The position numbers were made by a program, and so were the translations under genes. 64,000 nucleotides of DNA from Dipteris shenzhenensis. Its lineage: Eukaryota; Polypodiophyta; Polypodiopsida; Gleicheniales. Shown one piece after another: positions 31,647 to 42,391 of this stretch (within the stretch, counting starts at the first letter, position 1; each line of letters starts with the position of its first letter). Location of the stretch: NCBI GenBank assembly GCA_047967505.1, contig CM106538.1, one strand, 5' to 3'. Below the pieces are notes generated by a model. That model did not search any database and was not told the DNA's origin. It saw only the letters and a program-made list of their open reading frames with translations.

Positions 31647-34600
31647 CCCTGCAACGTGGCTTTCGCCAATAGTGATTGTTCCGAAAAAGAATTTGAAGTT
31701 GCGGGTCTGTGTTGACTACAGAAAGCTTAACGCAGCGACAATCACGGATCCGTTTCCCTTGCCGTTTAATGATACTATGCTGGATACAGTGGCAGGTCAC
31801 GAGATGTATTCTTTTCTGGATGGCTTCAGTGGGTATAACCAGGTGCAGATGGCACCAGAAGATCGAGAGAAAACAGCCTTCATCACGGAGTGGGGAGCAT
31901 TTGCTTTCCTGGTGATGGCATTTGGGCTAAAGAATGCTCCGGCAACATTTCAATGCATGGTCCAAGAAATATTTGATGATTATTTACTAATCTTTATGCA
32001 GGTATTTCTGGACGATTTCAGTGTTTTCGGGAGTCGCGAGCAGCACCTTGAGCATCTGAAGAAATGCTTAACCCGGTGTAGGGAGGCACGGTTGTGTCTG
32101 AACCCTATGAAATGTGCATTCGCCGTGGGCAGCGGTATGCTGCTGGGTTGCATTATCTCGACGGAAGGCATTGCGGTAGATCCGGCGAAGGTCGAAGCGA
32201 TTCGGCAGGCCAAGGTTCCTGGCAACGGTAAGCAGCTCGGGAGATTCCTAGGGCAGGTTAAATGGCACAGCCGAATGCTGCGGTATCTGGCGGATGTGGC
32301 GACACCACTGTATGACCAACTCAACAAAGTACCGGTCGTCTGGTCTCCTGCTTGTGACTTAGCTTTTCGACGGCTCAAACTGATGTTGGCGACAGCACCG
32401 GTGGTTCAGCCGCCAGATTGGACGAAGATGTTTCATGTCTTCGTGGATGCCTCGGACGTGGCTATTGGTAGTGTCCTCATGCAGGAAGCGACAAGCAAGT
32501 GGTTCCGACCGGTGTATTATGCAAGTCGCAGGTTGTCAAAAGCCGAACGGAATTACTCTACGACGGAGCGGGAAGCATTGGGGATGATTTATTCCATAAC
32601 AAAGTTTCGTCACTACCTGTTGGGGAATCGGTTCACGTTTCATGTGGATCATTCCGCCTTGTTGTATTTGGTACACAAGCCCGAGCTCACTGGAAAGTTG
32701 GCCCGGTGGATGATGCTTTTACAGGAGTTCGACTTCACGGTGGTCCATCGACCAGGAAGTACACATGCCGTAGCGGATTACCTTTCGCGGTTGGAATCTG
32801 GCGAAGACCCGATGGGTGTGAAAGACGATTTTCCGGATGCCCAGCTGTTCGAACTGGAGGCGGTGGTACCGGCAGCTCCAAAGACGTGGTACGATGACAT
32901 GTTTCACTTTGTCGACACGGGCCAGATGCGCGACGGAATGTCGCGAGACCAGCGGAAACGGCTCGCGCTCAAGAGCAGAGACTTCCGGATCATTGCTGAC
33001 CAATTGTATAAGCAGGGGCTAGATGGTGTGTTGCGACGGTGTGTGTACCCACATGAGCAGGAGGTCATCCTGGAAGAGGCTCACCAAGGAATCAGCGGTG
33101 GACACTTCGCAGGAGAAGTAACCGGACGGAAGGTACTCCAAGGAGGTCTGTGGTGGCCAACATTAATGGGGGATGCGCATAGGTTCGTCAAAAGATGCGA
33201 TGTGTGCCAGAGGTTGGGCCAGCCATCAGGTCGGGACCGGATGCCACATAATCCCATACTGGCCCTCGAACCGTTCATGAAGTGGGGGCTGGACTTTGTA
33301 GGTCCGTTTTCGCCGCCGGCGAGGAGGACAGGTAACCGGTATATCCTGGTGGCGACGGATTACTGTACCAAATGGGTGGAGGCCAGAGCACTGAAGGATA
33401 ATTCGGCAAAGGCTGTGGCCAGATTCCTTTATGAAGCCATTATGACACGGTACGAATGTCCGGTTGAGCTCGTCACGGATCAAGGTGGGCATTTCATTAA
33501 TGCGGTGTTACGGGAACTGGTTACCCGGCACCTAATCATTCATAAGAAGTCCACAGTGTATTACCCTCAGGCAAACGGACAGGCGGAGTCCTCGAATAAG
33601 GTGTTGCTAGTCATTCTGAAAAAGCTGGTCAATGAAAATCGGACAGATTGGGATGAAAAACTTTACTCCGCATTATGGGCGTTCCGGACTTCCTATAAGG
33701 TTGCGACGGGGTTCACGCCATTCAAGTTGGTTTACGGAGTTGAAGCAGTGGTCCCCATGGAATTCCTAGTACCGAGTCTACGGATTGCAGCGGCAGAGAA
33801 ATTGGGCTGGGACGAGTCCGTAGACCGGAGGATTGAACAGCTGGATCGGCTGGGTGAGGAGCGGTTCAACAGTGCGTATCTTGCACAGGTAGTCCAGGAC
33901 AGACGGAAGGTCTGGGTGGACCGTCATTCAAAGAAGAAGACCTTCAAACGGAGAGATGCCGTGATATTGTTTAACACTCGGATGGGTCCGCATCCGGGTA
34001 AGCTGAAGTTACGGTGGGGAGGTCCGTATTGGGTGGTGGAGCGTTATGGTGACGGCACGTTCCGATTAGGAACACTACAGGGGGAGCTGTTGCAGAAGCC
34101 GGTAAATGGATTTCGTCTCCGACCATATACAGGGCCCATGCCACCTTACCCATTTCCGGAGATACCACCTGTGAAGATCATTTCAAATGCATTTGTAGCC
34201 ATTTCGGTGGAGAAACCGATGATGGGGGCTATTAGTACGCACGTGTGGTATCACTCACTTTATTCCGAGAAACGGTGGGAGCAAAGCTTCGTGTCGCGGA
34301 GCGAGGACGCCGCCATGCAATCTACTGAATCTTCGAAGTGGGGCTTTTATCAGGATGATGGGACACTTGATCGTTGCATGCAAACAAGGAGTTCACTAGG
34401 GCATCCAAAAGGCAATTTGGAAGCAAAAGGGGGCTTATTTCCGACTCTTTGTTTTCCAGAACTCTTCTCCCTCGCATCCCAGCTTCTCGCTGCTATGGTG
34501 GTCTTCCATCTGATCAATCCGTTACCTGTTGGGGATGAGGCTGTGCAGTCTTGGCTGACACGAGCTCGTCTGGTGGAGTTCGCGGGTTTGCCATGGGCTA

Positions 34601-36633
34601 CGACACCAGTTCATCCATTGGCGCAAGATATCTTGGCGCAGCTTGCACGCGGGCGCAAGGTCGTGGTGTATGGAAAGACTTTCACCTTGTGCAAGGAGCT
34701 GGTAGCGGCCCGGTTGCACTTGCCGGTGGATGGTCCATGCAAAGTCACGAAGCTTACCAGCAGTGCCATGGAGGCAGCTCTCGGCGCAGGTTGCAAGGGG
34801 GAGTACAACATGAAGAAGCTGGATGCTTCACAGAAGACATGCTACAAGTTTATTGCGGAGGCACTCTGGCAGAAGGTGAAAGCAGAGCTACTGGGACAGG
34901 CCCAGTTTACCTATTTCCAGAGGGCGGAGCAAGGGAAACCGGTTCCCTGGGCGAAGCTGATGGCGGACAGAATTCTGGAGGTGGCCAAGAAGCTCTTGAA
35001 GCCAACGGCAACATCCCGGATGGGGCAAGTCTTATTTCTTTTGTTCGGACCAGATGCGGAACCGGTAGTCCCAGGGTCGTATGTGGAGGTGGAGGAGTCC
35101 ACAGACGATGCTTCGGACAAGGAGTCCAAGGAGGTGGAACCAGCAAGATCAACAACGGAGGGAGCTCTGATGCCAAGGAACCAGGTGACTCCGGTAGTAC
35201 CTGCGGTGGAGGTTACGGCGATAGTACCTGCGGTGGTGGTTCCGGCAGAAGTTCCACAGGGCAGCCAGAGGAGTAGGCCCGCGGTCTCAGCAACATCGAG
35301 CCGCATGGCCAGTTTATTGAAAAGAAAGTTGGCTCTTGTGCCAGAAGGAGCAATGTTGAAGAAAACCCGCCCGGACGCTGAGGCCTTGCAAGGGGAAAGC
35401 TCAGTCCACACTCGGGAGGACAGTTCGGGGAGACAGGCATGTCAAGAGGAAACCCGTGTAGTCCCAAGGGGGAGTGGTGAGCTGCAGCTATCTCTGCCGG
35501 TGGAGACATATGATCTGGTCACGGCACGACGGTTGGTGGAGCGCTTGCTCCAATGTTTTCAGAAGGGGCAGCTAGAGGAGAATGAGGCGAGGTTGCGCCA
35601 GGAAAATGCCAGGCTGCTCGAACGCAATCAACAGCTGCAGGAGCAGTTGTTACAATTCCAACAGATGGATGCACGACGACAGCAGGATATGGAGGAAGCA
35701 AGGACGGCGATTGTCGCCCAAACTCAAGAACACCTGCGGCTGACGGAACAATTGACGGAGAAGGCTACAACTGCGACCGCCAGGGTGCAGTTGTTGGAAG
35801 CGGAAGTGATGGGGTATCGGCAACCCTCTAGCTCTACACGCATGCTGGACGAGGCACTTTTGTTGGATTTATCGGAAGCCTTCGTCGCAGAGATGCAGGG
35901 TATTTTTCTTGATCATCAATGTCAATTGCGAGTAGAGCTGGAGCGGGCTTGCAGGCCTCTCGATCGACGGTTGGCCCGGAGGGATGAGGATGATCCGGCG
36001 GGAGGGGGCGCAGGAACAACATTTTTACCACCAGTACCGGTGACAAAAACTGCGGCACAACCGGAGGGTGGAAGTTCTACATCGGCAAATACTCTCGGGA
36101 AGCAGACAGCGGCGAGACCGGTGGATTCTTCCGAAGGCTATGTCAAACGGATCGCCGAACTGGAAGAAGCCCTCCGAAGAGCGAAGGCCAGAGGAAAAAG
36201 ACCCGAGATCGCACAGGTTCCCGCAATGAAGCCACGACCCCAAGCGGACGCAGCAGCCGCTTTTGTGGCAGCTTTTCCGGAGCCAGCGGACGGGGAATCC
36301 TTTGACGCAAGGCACTTTTTGCAGCTGAAAGAACACGTCGCGGTGGTGCAACAGCAGTGTGACGATGCCAGATCTCAGCTGTTGGCACTCAAGCTCGCCC
36401 GGAAAGAAGAGCACCATCAACATGAAGTTGAGGTGAAGAGCCTCATGGCAGATCTGCTGAAGATCAGAGCTACTACGGCAGAACAATCAATAGGTGCCCA
36501 AACCAAGGAATTGGGGCGGGTAATGAAACGACTGGATGGTGTGGCGAAGAAAGCAGATCGCAGTATGCGGGTAACCGATCTCGAACTCGCTCTATCTGCG
36601 AAGACCCGACTGCATGAAGAGGAGCTACAATAG
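31579..36633 (+). CDS. pol: Gy3 Pol: RT, RNase H, integrase, plus a long C-terminal extension
   Basis: 1684 codons. RT covers about residues 1-245 (SPIVIVPKKNLKLRVCVDYR, FLDGFSGYNQVQM, FGLKNAPATFQ, FLDD at about 143). RNase H (VFVDASDVAIGSVL, TEREALGMIY, FHVDHSALLY, VADYLSRLE) is at about 288-405. The integrase has HQGISGGHF...CDVCQRLG at about 505-545 and the D,D,E core GLDFVGP, TDQGGHF, QAESSNK at about 572-670. A GPY/F-like module (KLKLRWGGPYWVVERYGDGT) lies at about 805-840, and no chromodomain is present. Residues from about 860 to the end are the extension, with a globular part and two coiled coils. The listed ATG lies inside the RT entry, so the protein normally arises by continuation from gag-pro. 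Confidence 0.9.
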   Translation: MPRERVKEELDRLLKVGFIYPVDPATWLSPIVIVPKKNLKLRVCVDYRKLNAATITDPFPLPFNDTMLDTVAGHEMYSFLDGFSGYNQVQMAPEDREKTAFITEWGAFAFLVMAFGLKNAPATFQCMVQEIFDDYLLIFMQVFLDDFSVFGSREQHLEHLKKCLTRCREARLCLNPMKCAFAVGSGMLLGCIISTEGIAVDPAKVEAIRQAKVPGNGKQLGRFLGQVKWHSRMLRYLADVATPLYDQLNKVPVVWSPACDLAFRRLKLMLATAPVVQPPDWTKMFHVFVDASDVAIGSVLMQEATSKWFRPVYYASRRLSKAERNYSTTEREALGMIYSITKFRHYLLGNRFTFHVDHSALLYLVHKPELTGKLARWMMLLQEFDFTVVHRPGSTHAVADYLSRLESGEDPMGVKDDFPDAQLFELEAVVPAAPKTWYDDMFHFVDTGQMRDGMSRDQRKRLALKSRDFRIIADQLYKQGLDGVLRRCVYPHEQEVILEEAHQGISGGHFAGEVTGRKVLQGGLWWPTLMGDAHRFVKRCDVCQRLGQPSGRDRMPHNPILALEPFMKWGLDFVGPFSPPARRTGNRYILVATDYCTKWVEARALKDNSAKAVARFLYEAIMTRYECPVELVTDQGGHFINAVLRELVTRHLIIHKKSTVYYPQANGQAESSNKVLLVILKKLVNENRTDWDEKLYSALWAFRTSYKVATGFTPFKLVYGVEAVVPMEFLVPSLRIAAAEKLGWDESVDRRIEQLDRLGEERFNSAYLAQVVQDRRKVWVDRHSKKKTFKRRDAVILFNTRMGPHPGKLKLRWGGPYWVVERYGDGTFRLGTLQGELLQKPVNGFRLRPYTGPMPPYPFPEIPPVKIISNAFVAISVEKPMMGAISTHVWYHSLYSEKRWEQSFVSRSEDAAMQSTESSKWGFYQDDGTLDRCMQTRSSLGHPKGNLEAKGGLFPTLCFPELFSLASQLLAAMVVFHLINPLPVGDEAVQSWLTRARLVEFAGLPWATTPVHPLAQDILAQLARGRKVVVYGKTFTLCKELVAARLHLPVDGPCKVTKLTSSAMEAALGAGCKGEYNMKKLDASQKTCYKFIAEALWQKVKAELLGQAQFTYFQRAEQGKPVPWAKLMADRILEVAKKLLKPTATSRMGQVLFLLFGPDAEPVVPGSYVEVEESTDDASDKESKEVEPARSTTEGALMPRNQVTPVVPAVEVTAIVPAVVVPAEVPQGSQRSRPAVSATSSRMASLLKRKLALVPEGAMLKKTRPDAEALQGESSVHTREDSSGRQACQEETRVVPRGSGELQLSLPVETYDLVTARRLVERLLQCFQKGQLEENEARLRQENARLLERNQQLQEQLLQFQQMDARRQQDMEEARTAIVAQTQEHLRLTEQLTEKATTATARVQLLEAEVMGYRQPSSSTRMLDEALLLDLSEAFVAEMQGIFLDHQCQLRVELERACRPLDRRLARRDEDDPAGGGAGTTFLPPVPVTKTAAQPEGGSSTSANTLGKQTAARPVDSSEGYVKRIAELEEALRRAKARGKRPEIAQVPAMKPRPQADAAAAFVAAFPEPADGESFDARHFLQLKEHVAVVQQQCDDARSQLLALKLARKEEHHQHEVEVKSLMADLLKIRATTAEQSIGAQTKELGRVMKRLDGVAKKADRSMRVTDLELALSAKTRLHEEELQ

Positions 36634-36972
36634 CTGCGGAGAACGAGTCATGTTGAGAGAGCAGCTATGTTGGTCGACCTGCGGACAGCATGCCGCTATA
36701 TTCATCGGATGGCGGCAGTAGCTCAGCAGGCGGGGGCGGCGGCACCACCTTTCTATGGACAGCTCCAAATTTTTGTGGATGCCCATGCTCTCAACCCGCA
36801 ACAGCTACCTTTACTTCGACCGGCGCAAGCGGCTCCGGCAGTACAAGTACCGGCGCCGGCAGCTCCAGTAGTTCCGGCGGCAGCAGCGGCAGCGGCAGCA
36901 GTTCCGGCGGCGGCAGCGACAACAGCGGCGGTGGCGGACGATGACGGTGGCGACGTCGAGGATGAACCATAG
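34150..36972 (+). other. Gy3 C-terminal extension of Pol (extra domain, coiled coils, Ala/Pro tail)
   Basis: After the integrase the frame runs on for about 900 codons. At 34480-35060 a globular part contains FHLINPLPVGDEAVQSWLTR, KVVVYGKTFTLCKELVAARL, KTCYKFIAEALWQKVKAELL and PWAKLMADRILEVAKKLLKP. Its spacing resembles the putative plant transposon protein found as an extra ORF in Tat/Athila-like elements, but this is inference. Pro/Val-rich repeats (35180-35260) precede a coiled coil at 35515-35800 (EENEARLRQENARLLERNQQ) and a second one at 36270-36630. A TAG at 36631-36633 interrupts; the same frame continues to 36972 through HMAAVAQQ-like sequence and an Ala/Pro/Val tail ending in DDDGGDVEDEP. 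Confidence 0.7.
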
Positions 36973-37029
36973 CGGAGAACCGATGGGTTCGGATGCGGAT
37001 CCGAAATCCGATTCACCGGGAGTGCCAAG

Positions 37030-37508
37030 TGTTAAGGGCAAAAGCAGCAACAGCAAAGAGGAACTAGGGGGGGAGTCCTTAGATTATTATCATTAATACG
37101 TTGTATCTAGTTTATAGTGAGATATGAAAAGACGGAAGTTCTAGGACCAGGCGGAGAACTGACGAGGCACGGCAACCGTCACGGCAACCGTGAAGGAGTT
37201 ATGTGTGCCGGTTAGATAAAAGAGAAGAGATCGATCATTCAGGGGGCTCATTGATGAGGATCGGAGCAAGGATCAGTGTGATCAGAAGAGGAACATTGTT
37301 ATGTATCAGAGAGTACGGTGTTGTACTGCTCGGAGAAGTGTAATACAGATATTCTATTGCATCTATCTTATTGTTTTATCATGAATGATTCTGTCGATCA
37401 CTGTTCTACTCTATGAATTTTCATACGCAGTTCTGAAGTTCGATTACGCATGTAAATCTGTCGCAGTAGTGCATTTCGAGTTAGTCTTCAGAGTAGAGAG
37501 GGCTAACA
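37030..37508 (+). repeat. Gy3 3' LTR
   Basis: 479 bp, preceded by ACCGGGAGTGCCAAG, which is a poor polypurine tract. The 12-bp tandem duplication CACGGCAACCGT is unique to this LTR. It is followed by the TCCTC target duplication and resumed Co3 LTR. Confidence 0.95.
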
Positions 37509-37529
37509 TCCTCTCCAGTTTGCTATGTA

Positions 37530-40016
37530 GAAAGCAAATGAAAAGAATGGTACCTTGAAGCATTGTTTTGAGGAGATTCTCCTGATCTCAATCTGTGTAT
37601 CCATGGCAAAGTATGTGAACCACTACTAGAGGACACTACAGGTCCACTAATATTTTGTGATTGCTACTGTGAGTTCTATGTAGCATTACCATTTTGTGCA
37701 TCTACATCATCAATGACATTTACTGGTTTATACTAGTTGCTCATCTCATAAAAAACAATGTCTCTGCTCACTGTAAACCTACAAGTAGAAGGGTTATAGC
37801 ATCTATACCCTTTCTACTGTAGAGAATAACCAATAAAGATGCACTTCTCAACTTTTGGATCTAACTTGGATCTCAACTCATCTGGCACATAAACTTAGGC
37901 AATGCAACCAAAAACTTTCAAATGAGAAGTATACCTCTCTTGTGGCATTATGCCATGTATTGCTGCAGTGGGAGTCTTGTTCATTATGTAGACTACTATA
38001 GCAACTATTTCAGCCCAATAATAATCTAGCAGGCTTTTTTCATTGAGCATGGCACGAGATACCTCTCCAATATGCCTGTTTTTCCTTTCTACAAGTCCAT
38101 TTTGCTGTGGGGTATGACTATATGAATATTGCTGCTTTATGCCATGCTTTTGTAGGAATCTTGCAAACTCATTTGAGAGGTACTCTCCCCCTCCATATGA
38201 CCTTAGGCATTTTATTTGTAGGCCTATTTCTTTTTCAACCATAGCTTTAAAAGCTTTGAAATGCCCAAACACTTCACTTTTCTTTTTCATAAAATACACC
38301 CAAACCTTTCTGCTGTAGTCATCAATAAAAGTGACAAAATAATGATAGCTTCCAATAGATGCAGCTTTACTAGTCCACACATCAGAGTGGATTAATTCCA
38401 ATGGCCTCTTAGTCTCTTGAACATGTCTAAGAAATGGTTTCCTTGCCTGTTTTCCAAATTGACAGGCTTCACATACCTTATGCATTTCTGCAACCTTGAA
38501 CTTAGGCAATCCTACAACAATATTTTGGGCTTGCATTAATTAAAGTCACTGTACATTAACATGACCAATGGGTTTATGCCATATATCAATATCTACAACC
38601 ACTCCGGTCCCATGTGCAAACATTGCTGCACTCAATTCAGGCATGTTTGCATCCAATGTAAACATCCTGCCCTTCTTCTTCCCCTGTGCTCTCAAGTGAC
38701 CTTTATTTTTCATATCCTCAAAAAAGCATCCATGAGGATTAAATCTTACCTGCAAGCCCTGCTCAACCATTTGACCAACAGAAACCAGGATCTTGGTGAT
38801 ATTCGGGACATAAAATACATCAGACTTGTATTTCTTTTTCCCATCCCGCATAGATAAAGGAATTTTACCAATCTGCACAATAGGATGTGCAGTATCATCA
38901 CCAGTCTCCACAAATCCTGGTCTTTCCATTTTCCTTGCATCTTGCATCTATTTTGCGTGACCTGTCATGTGGTTTGATGCACCTGAGTTAACATTTCACA
39001 CATCATTGCTTTCTTTTGCACTTGTCACAGAATTGGTCATATGGTGCACCATAAACAAAATGCTCATTTCTATCATCACCTTGTCTACTAGAGGATGCAT
39101 AATTGCCTTGTTGCAATTTTCCATTCATGATGTCGTTCTGCTTTTTATAGTAGTCTTTAGCTATATGACCCATTTTACCATAGTAGTAGCATTCAACATT
39201 GCTGTTTGCATTTTGGCATCTCTGCCATCCACCATGACCTCTTTGGCTCCCCTTGCCTCTAAAGTTACCATGTCCTCCTCCATAGGACTAGTTTTCTTGA
39301 ATTTGCTGCATATTTTGATTTCTACCACGGCCTCTAGATCGACCTACTCTACCTCTGTGTCTACCTCTTCCAGCATTTGAGTAGAAGACAACTTCTTTTG
39401 AAGTTTCTCTTGAAGAAGATGCACCACCATTTCTCTGCTCTTCAGATATTAGAAGAGCAATCAACTCCTTAAAATCAGGAAAATTCTCACGGACGGCAAT
39501 GGATGTTCGGAACTGTGCATAATCCTTTCGTAGACCATTTAAGGTCACAGAAACTAAATCATCATCTTCCACTAGTGACCCAATGGAGGCAAGTGCATTT
39601 GAAATCTTCTTCACCTTCATGTGGTAGTCATTGATGCTCATATTTTCTCTCTGCACACTATGCAACTCCTACTTGAGCTACATTTTCTTGGCTTGCATAT
39701 TTGTGCTATACATTTTTGTCAAAGTATCCCATGCCTCCTTCGGCATGCTTGCATCCTGAATATGCACAATCATAGAATCTAAAGTATTGATAGACAGCCA
39801 GTACGTAACTTTTTTGGCTCTCTCATGCCATCCTTTAAATGCCTACAACTCCTGTTGATTGGGAACATTAGGAATAATTGGTTCTGGTTCAGCTTCAATA
39901 ATGAACTCCCAATAGCCTTTTCCCTTAAGAAAATTCATCATTCTAAACTTCCATGCTGGAAAGTTGTTCTTGTCAAGCTTTTCAGTGACTATCTGTGAAA
40001 GAGGATCAGACACCAT
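37530..40016 (-). pseudogene. gag-pol: Co4 gag-protease-integrase relic
   Basis: The Gag start is the ATG at 40016-40014 (MVSDPLSQIVTEKLDKNNFP AWKF...). Stops break the frame after NQQEL, KKM and LK. The ORF 39665-39288 carries ENMSINDYHMKVKKISNALA. The zinc knuckle near 39150 reads CYYYGKMGHIAKDYY, with both the second and last Cys replaced by Tyr. The ORF 38947-38546 covers the protease-integrase linker. The ORF 38536-37895 covers integrase: CEACQFGKQARKPF, DVWTSKAASIGSYHYFVTFI, RSYGGGEY with Tyr for the second catalytic Asp, and NGLVERKNRHIGE with the Glu kept. Inactive. Confidence 0.85.
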
Positions 40017-40386
40017 TACAGAACAGTGCAAAAATATTCTATCATTGCAAAGGACAACTTCTGCCTCACAAGGGCAAATTTGCAAAACTGACGAAAGTGG
40101 TATTTGAGAACATGGTCACTTCCTAGGGATGATTTTGCATCAACATGCAATAAGAATATTTTTGTCACTCCCAATATCTCTATTCATAGGCGTACGATGC
40201 AATTTCTATGGCAACTTTTCACCAACCTGTAGAATAGTGGTCGGAAAACAAAAAACAATGCACTCTTGCACTTTTTGATTGTGCTACTTGCAGAGATTTG
40301 CTCCCGAAATTGAAAAAGGAAAGCAACATTGATCCTCTTACCAAGACACTGCAAACTTGGTTTTCTTTCTTGATCTCCTTACCCAA

Positions 40387-40398
40387 GCTGTGATACCA
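40387..40398 (-). promoter_or_regulatory. Co4 primer-binding site
   Basis: The minus strand reads TGGTATCACAGC immediately after the LTR, one mismatch from the copia PBS TGGTATCAGAGC, which is complementary to initiator tRNA-Met. Confidence 0.85.
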
Positions 40399-40749
40399 TG
40401 TGAAGAGAGTGGGAGAGAAGTAAGGAGTCTCACTTGTAGCTGTCTCACATACACAATGGGGGAATACACACAAAGGTGGAGGCTGAAAAAAATTTTCATC
40501 TTCTTAGTTGTGAAAGCCAAAAGAACTCTGTCTCAGTACAAAAGGAATAGGTGAACCCTATATGTGGGTCTCAAACCAAACTCAGCTAACTAAGGTGGCA
40601 TACTAACTAAGCCACTAACTAGAGTATATAAAGATAACTGTCATCCAGCTATTATTCATGGGTGGTGTACCAACCGTATCTGTAGCTGACAAGGTGTTGA
40701 CAGAAATGCACAACGGTCACCCTGGCATATGGAGCTCGATATCTCAACA
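40399..40749 (-). repeat. Co4 5' LTR
   Basis: 351 bp on the minus strand, TGTTGAGATATCGAGCTCC to CTCTCTTCACA. It matches the 357-bp solo LTR at 12297-12653 along its whole length. TTTATATACTCTAG is a TATA candidate. Confidence 0.92.
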
Positions 40750-42391
40750 GCCTACATAGCCCTTGGGGGGATCTGCCTATTTTTTATTGATTGTTGACGA
40801 CTATAGTAGGAAGATGTGAGTGTACTTTCTTCGCAAAAAGGCTCAAGCTTTTGGTAAATTGAAAGAATGGCTACAGCTTGTTGAAAATGAAACAGGGAGA
40901 AAAGTGAAGAAAATCAGATTGGATGGTGGTGGTGAGTTTGTTTCTACAGAGTTTGGAGTTTTTTGCAAGAGAAAATGGATCAAGCGACAAACGATGACAC
41001 CACACACACCTTAGCAAAATTTAGTTGTTGAATGCCGAATGCGGACCACCGTGGAGATGGGGAGGTGTATGTTGAAAGGTGTTGGACTGCCAAACCACTT
41101 TTGGACTGAGGCTATCAATACTATGGTTTACAGCCTTAATCACAACTATATAAAGGCACTCAAAGGTAAAACACCACATGAGGCTTATAACAGTAAGAAG
41201 CCATCTGTCTCCCATTTTAGAATGTTTTGGCATGAATGCTATGCACATGTACCAGACAAAGAGAGAAACAAGCTACAACCAAAAAGCACCAAATGTATCT
41301 TTTTAGGCTATTGTGATGAGAAGAAAGCCTATAAGTTGTATGACCAAGAGGCAAAGAAGATCATAGCAAGCCACGATGTGGTGTTCAAGGAGTAGCCACA
41401 TGTAGTGGAGGTAGAGAAGAGCTCTTCCAATTTATCATCAAGTGAAGAGGTAAATCACTATGGACCTGTCCCAAGAGCTATAAAGGAGGAGGAAATATCA
41501 GATGATCAAGGTATAAGTCACCAACCTATTGTTACACCATCGGAAAAGCCATTTCCACGATGGGTAGGCAACTCTATGACCATGATAACCAGATGCCTAT
41601 GTCTGTTGAGTAGCATGCAAATGGACCAAGGTGGTCTCAGAGAATCGAGGAGCAAAGGAGGGCTTCTGCTCACATAGTCAATATGGCCTTGATGGCTGAG
41701 ATTATTGGAGAAGTAAAGGAGCTTGTGAGTTTGGAGGAAGCACTTGTAGACTGAGATTGGAAAAATGGTATGCAAGTAGAATATGATAGCATCATGAAGA
41801 ATGAAACTTGGGAGCTGGTAGATTGACCACCTAACAAAAAGGTTATTGGCACCAAGTTGGTTTGGAAGGTAAAGTACAAGGCCAATGGGACTTTGGAAAA
41901 GTACAAAGCCAGATTGGTTGCGCAAGGATTTTTGCAGATTGAAGGATTTGATTTTCAGGAATCTTTCACTCCGACTTCCAGTATGACCACTATTTGCACA
42001 GTACTATTACTAGCTGCTGATAAAAAGTGGCCCGTTTATTAAATGGATGTTAAATTAGCATTCTTGAATGGTGACCACAAGGAGGAGGTGTACATGGCTC
42101 AGCCACCTGGGTTTGAGGCCCCCCATTCTGAGAACAAGGTATATAAGCTCAAGAAGGCTTTGTACAGGCTGAAATAGGCCCCAAGAGCATGGTACCAATG
42201 GATATATAAATTTTTTCATAAATTAAATTTCAAAAGATGTGCCTCAGATGCTAACTTGTATGTGTACAAGAAAGGTGGAAAATCTACTATTATTGTTCTA
42301 TATGTGGATGATCTCCTTATTACAGGTGACTATGAAGACATGATCCAGTAGTCAACAAAGGCATTGACAAATGAGTTTAAGATGACAGACT
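40750..42391 (+). pseudogene. pol: Co3 integrase and RT, part 1
   Basis: It starts at PLGGSAYFLLIVDDYSRKM, where the first catalytic Asp of integrase lies, then a TGA (TGG lost), VYFLRKKAQAFGKLKEWLQL and RLDGGGEF. The catalytic Glu region reads LVVECRMRTT. After CIFLGYCDEKKAYKLYDQEA and a linker, RT shows [40 protein letters not shown] and LYVDDLLITGDYEDM at about 42297-42345. TAA before MDVK (42040) and TAG in RLK-APRAW and after DMIQ break it. The frame reaches FKMTDL where Co5 is inserted. Confidence 0.85.

Larger units (their letters stand above)
27819..37508 (+). mobile_element. Gy3: nearly intact Ty3/gypsy retrotransposon, TSD TCCTC
   Basis: A complete element of 9.69 kb: LTRs of 467 and 479 bp (TGTTAAGGG...GGGCTAACA), a PBS after the 5' LTR, gag-protease, and pol in Ty3 order (RT, RNase H, integrase), followed by a very long 3' coding extension. 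TCCTC at 27814-27818 and 37509-37513 is an exact 5-bp duplication, and the uninterrupted site is preserved in the Co3 3' LTR near 61967. The LTRs differ by 3 substitutions and a 12-bp duplication (CACGGCAACCGT, 37168-37191), so the insertion is recent. Two lesions are visible, a +1 shift near 31590 and a TAG at 36631. Confidence 0.95.
37530..40749 (-). mobile_element. Co4: copia element on the minus strand, 3' half deleted
   Basis: Read on the minus strand: 5' LTR (40749-40399), PBS (40398-40387), gag, protease and most of integrase, then an abrupt end at 37530 against the Co3 5' LTR. RT, RNase H and the 3' LTR are missing. It belongs to the Co2 family: protein and nucleotide similarity run without gaps through CQFGKQARKPF and SHTPQQNGLVERKN. 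Its 5' end abuts Co3 integrase, so it presumably inserted into Co3; a later deletion then removed its 3' half and the Co3 gag region. Confidence 0.88.

Noticed and set aside
34551-35276. Plus-strand frame of 241 codons overlapping the Gy3 extension
   Set aside because: Gly/Ser-rich translation in the alternative frame; the pol frame over the same bases is longer and shows heptads and a domain-like core.
36690-37056. Gly/Ser and Ala/Thr frames near the Gy3 3' end
   Set aside because: Alternative readings of GCN repeats that encode the Ala/Pro tail of the main frame.
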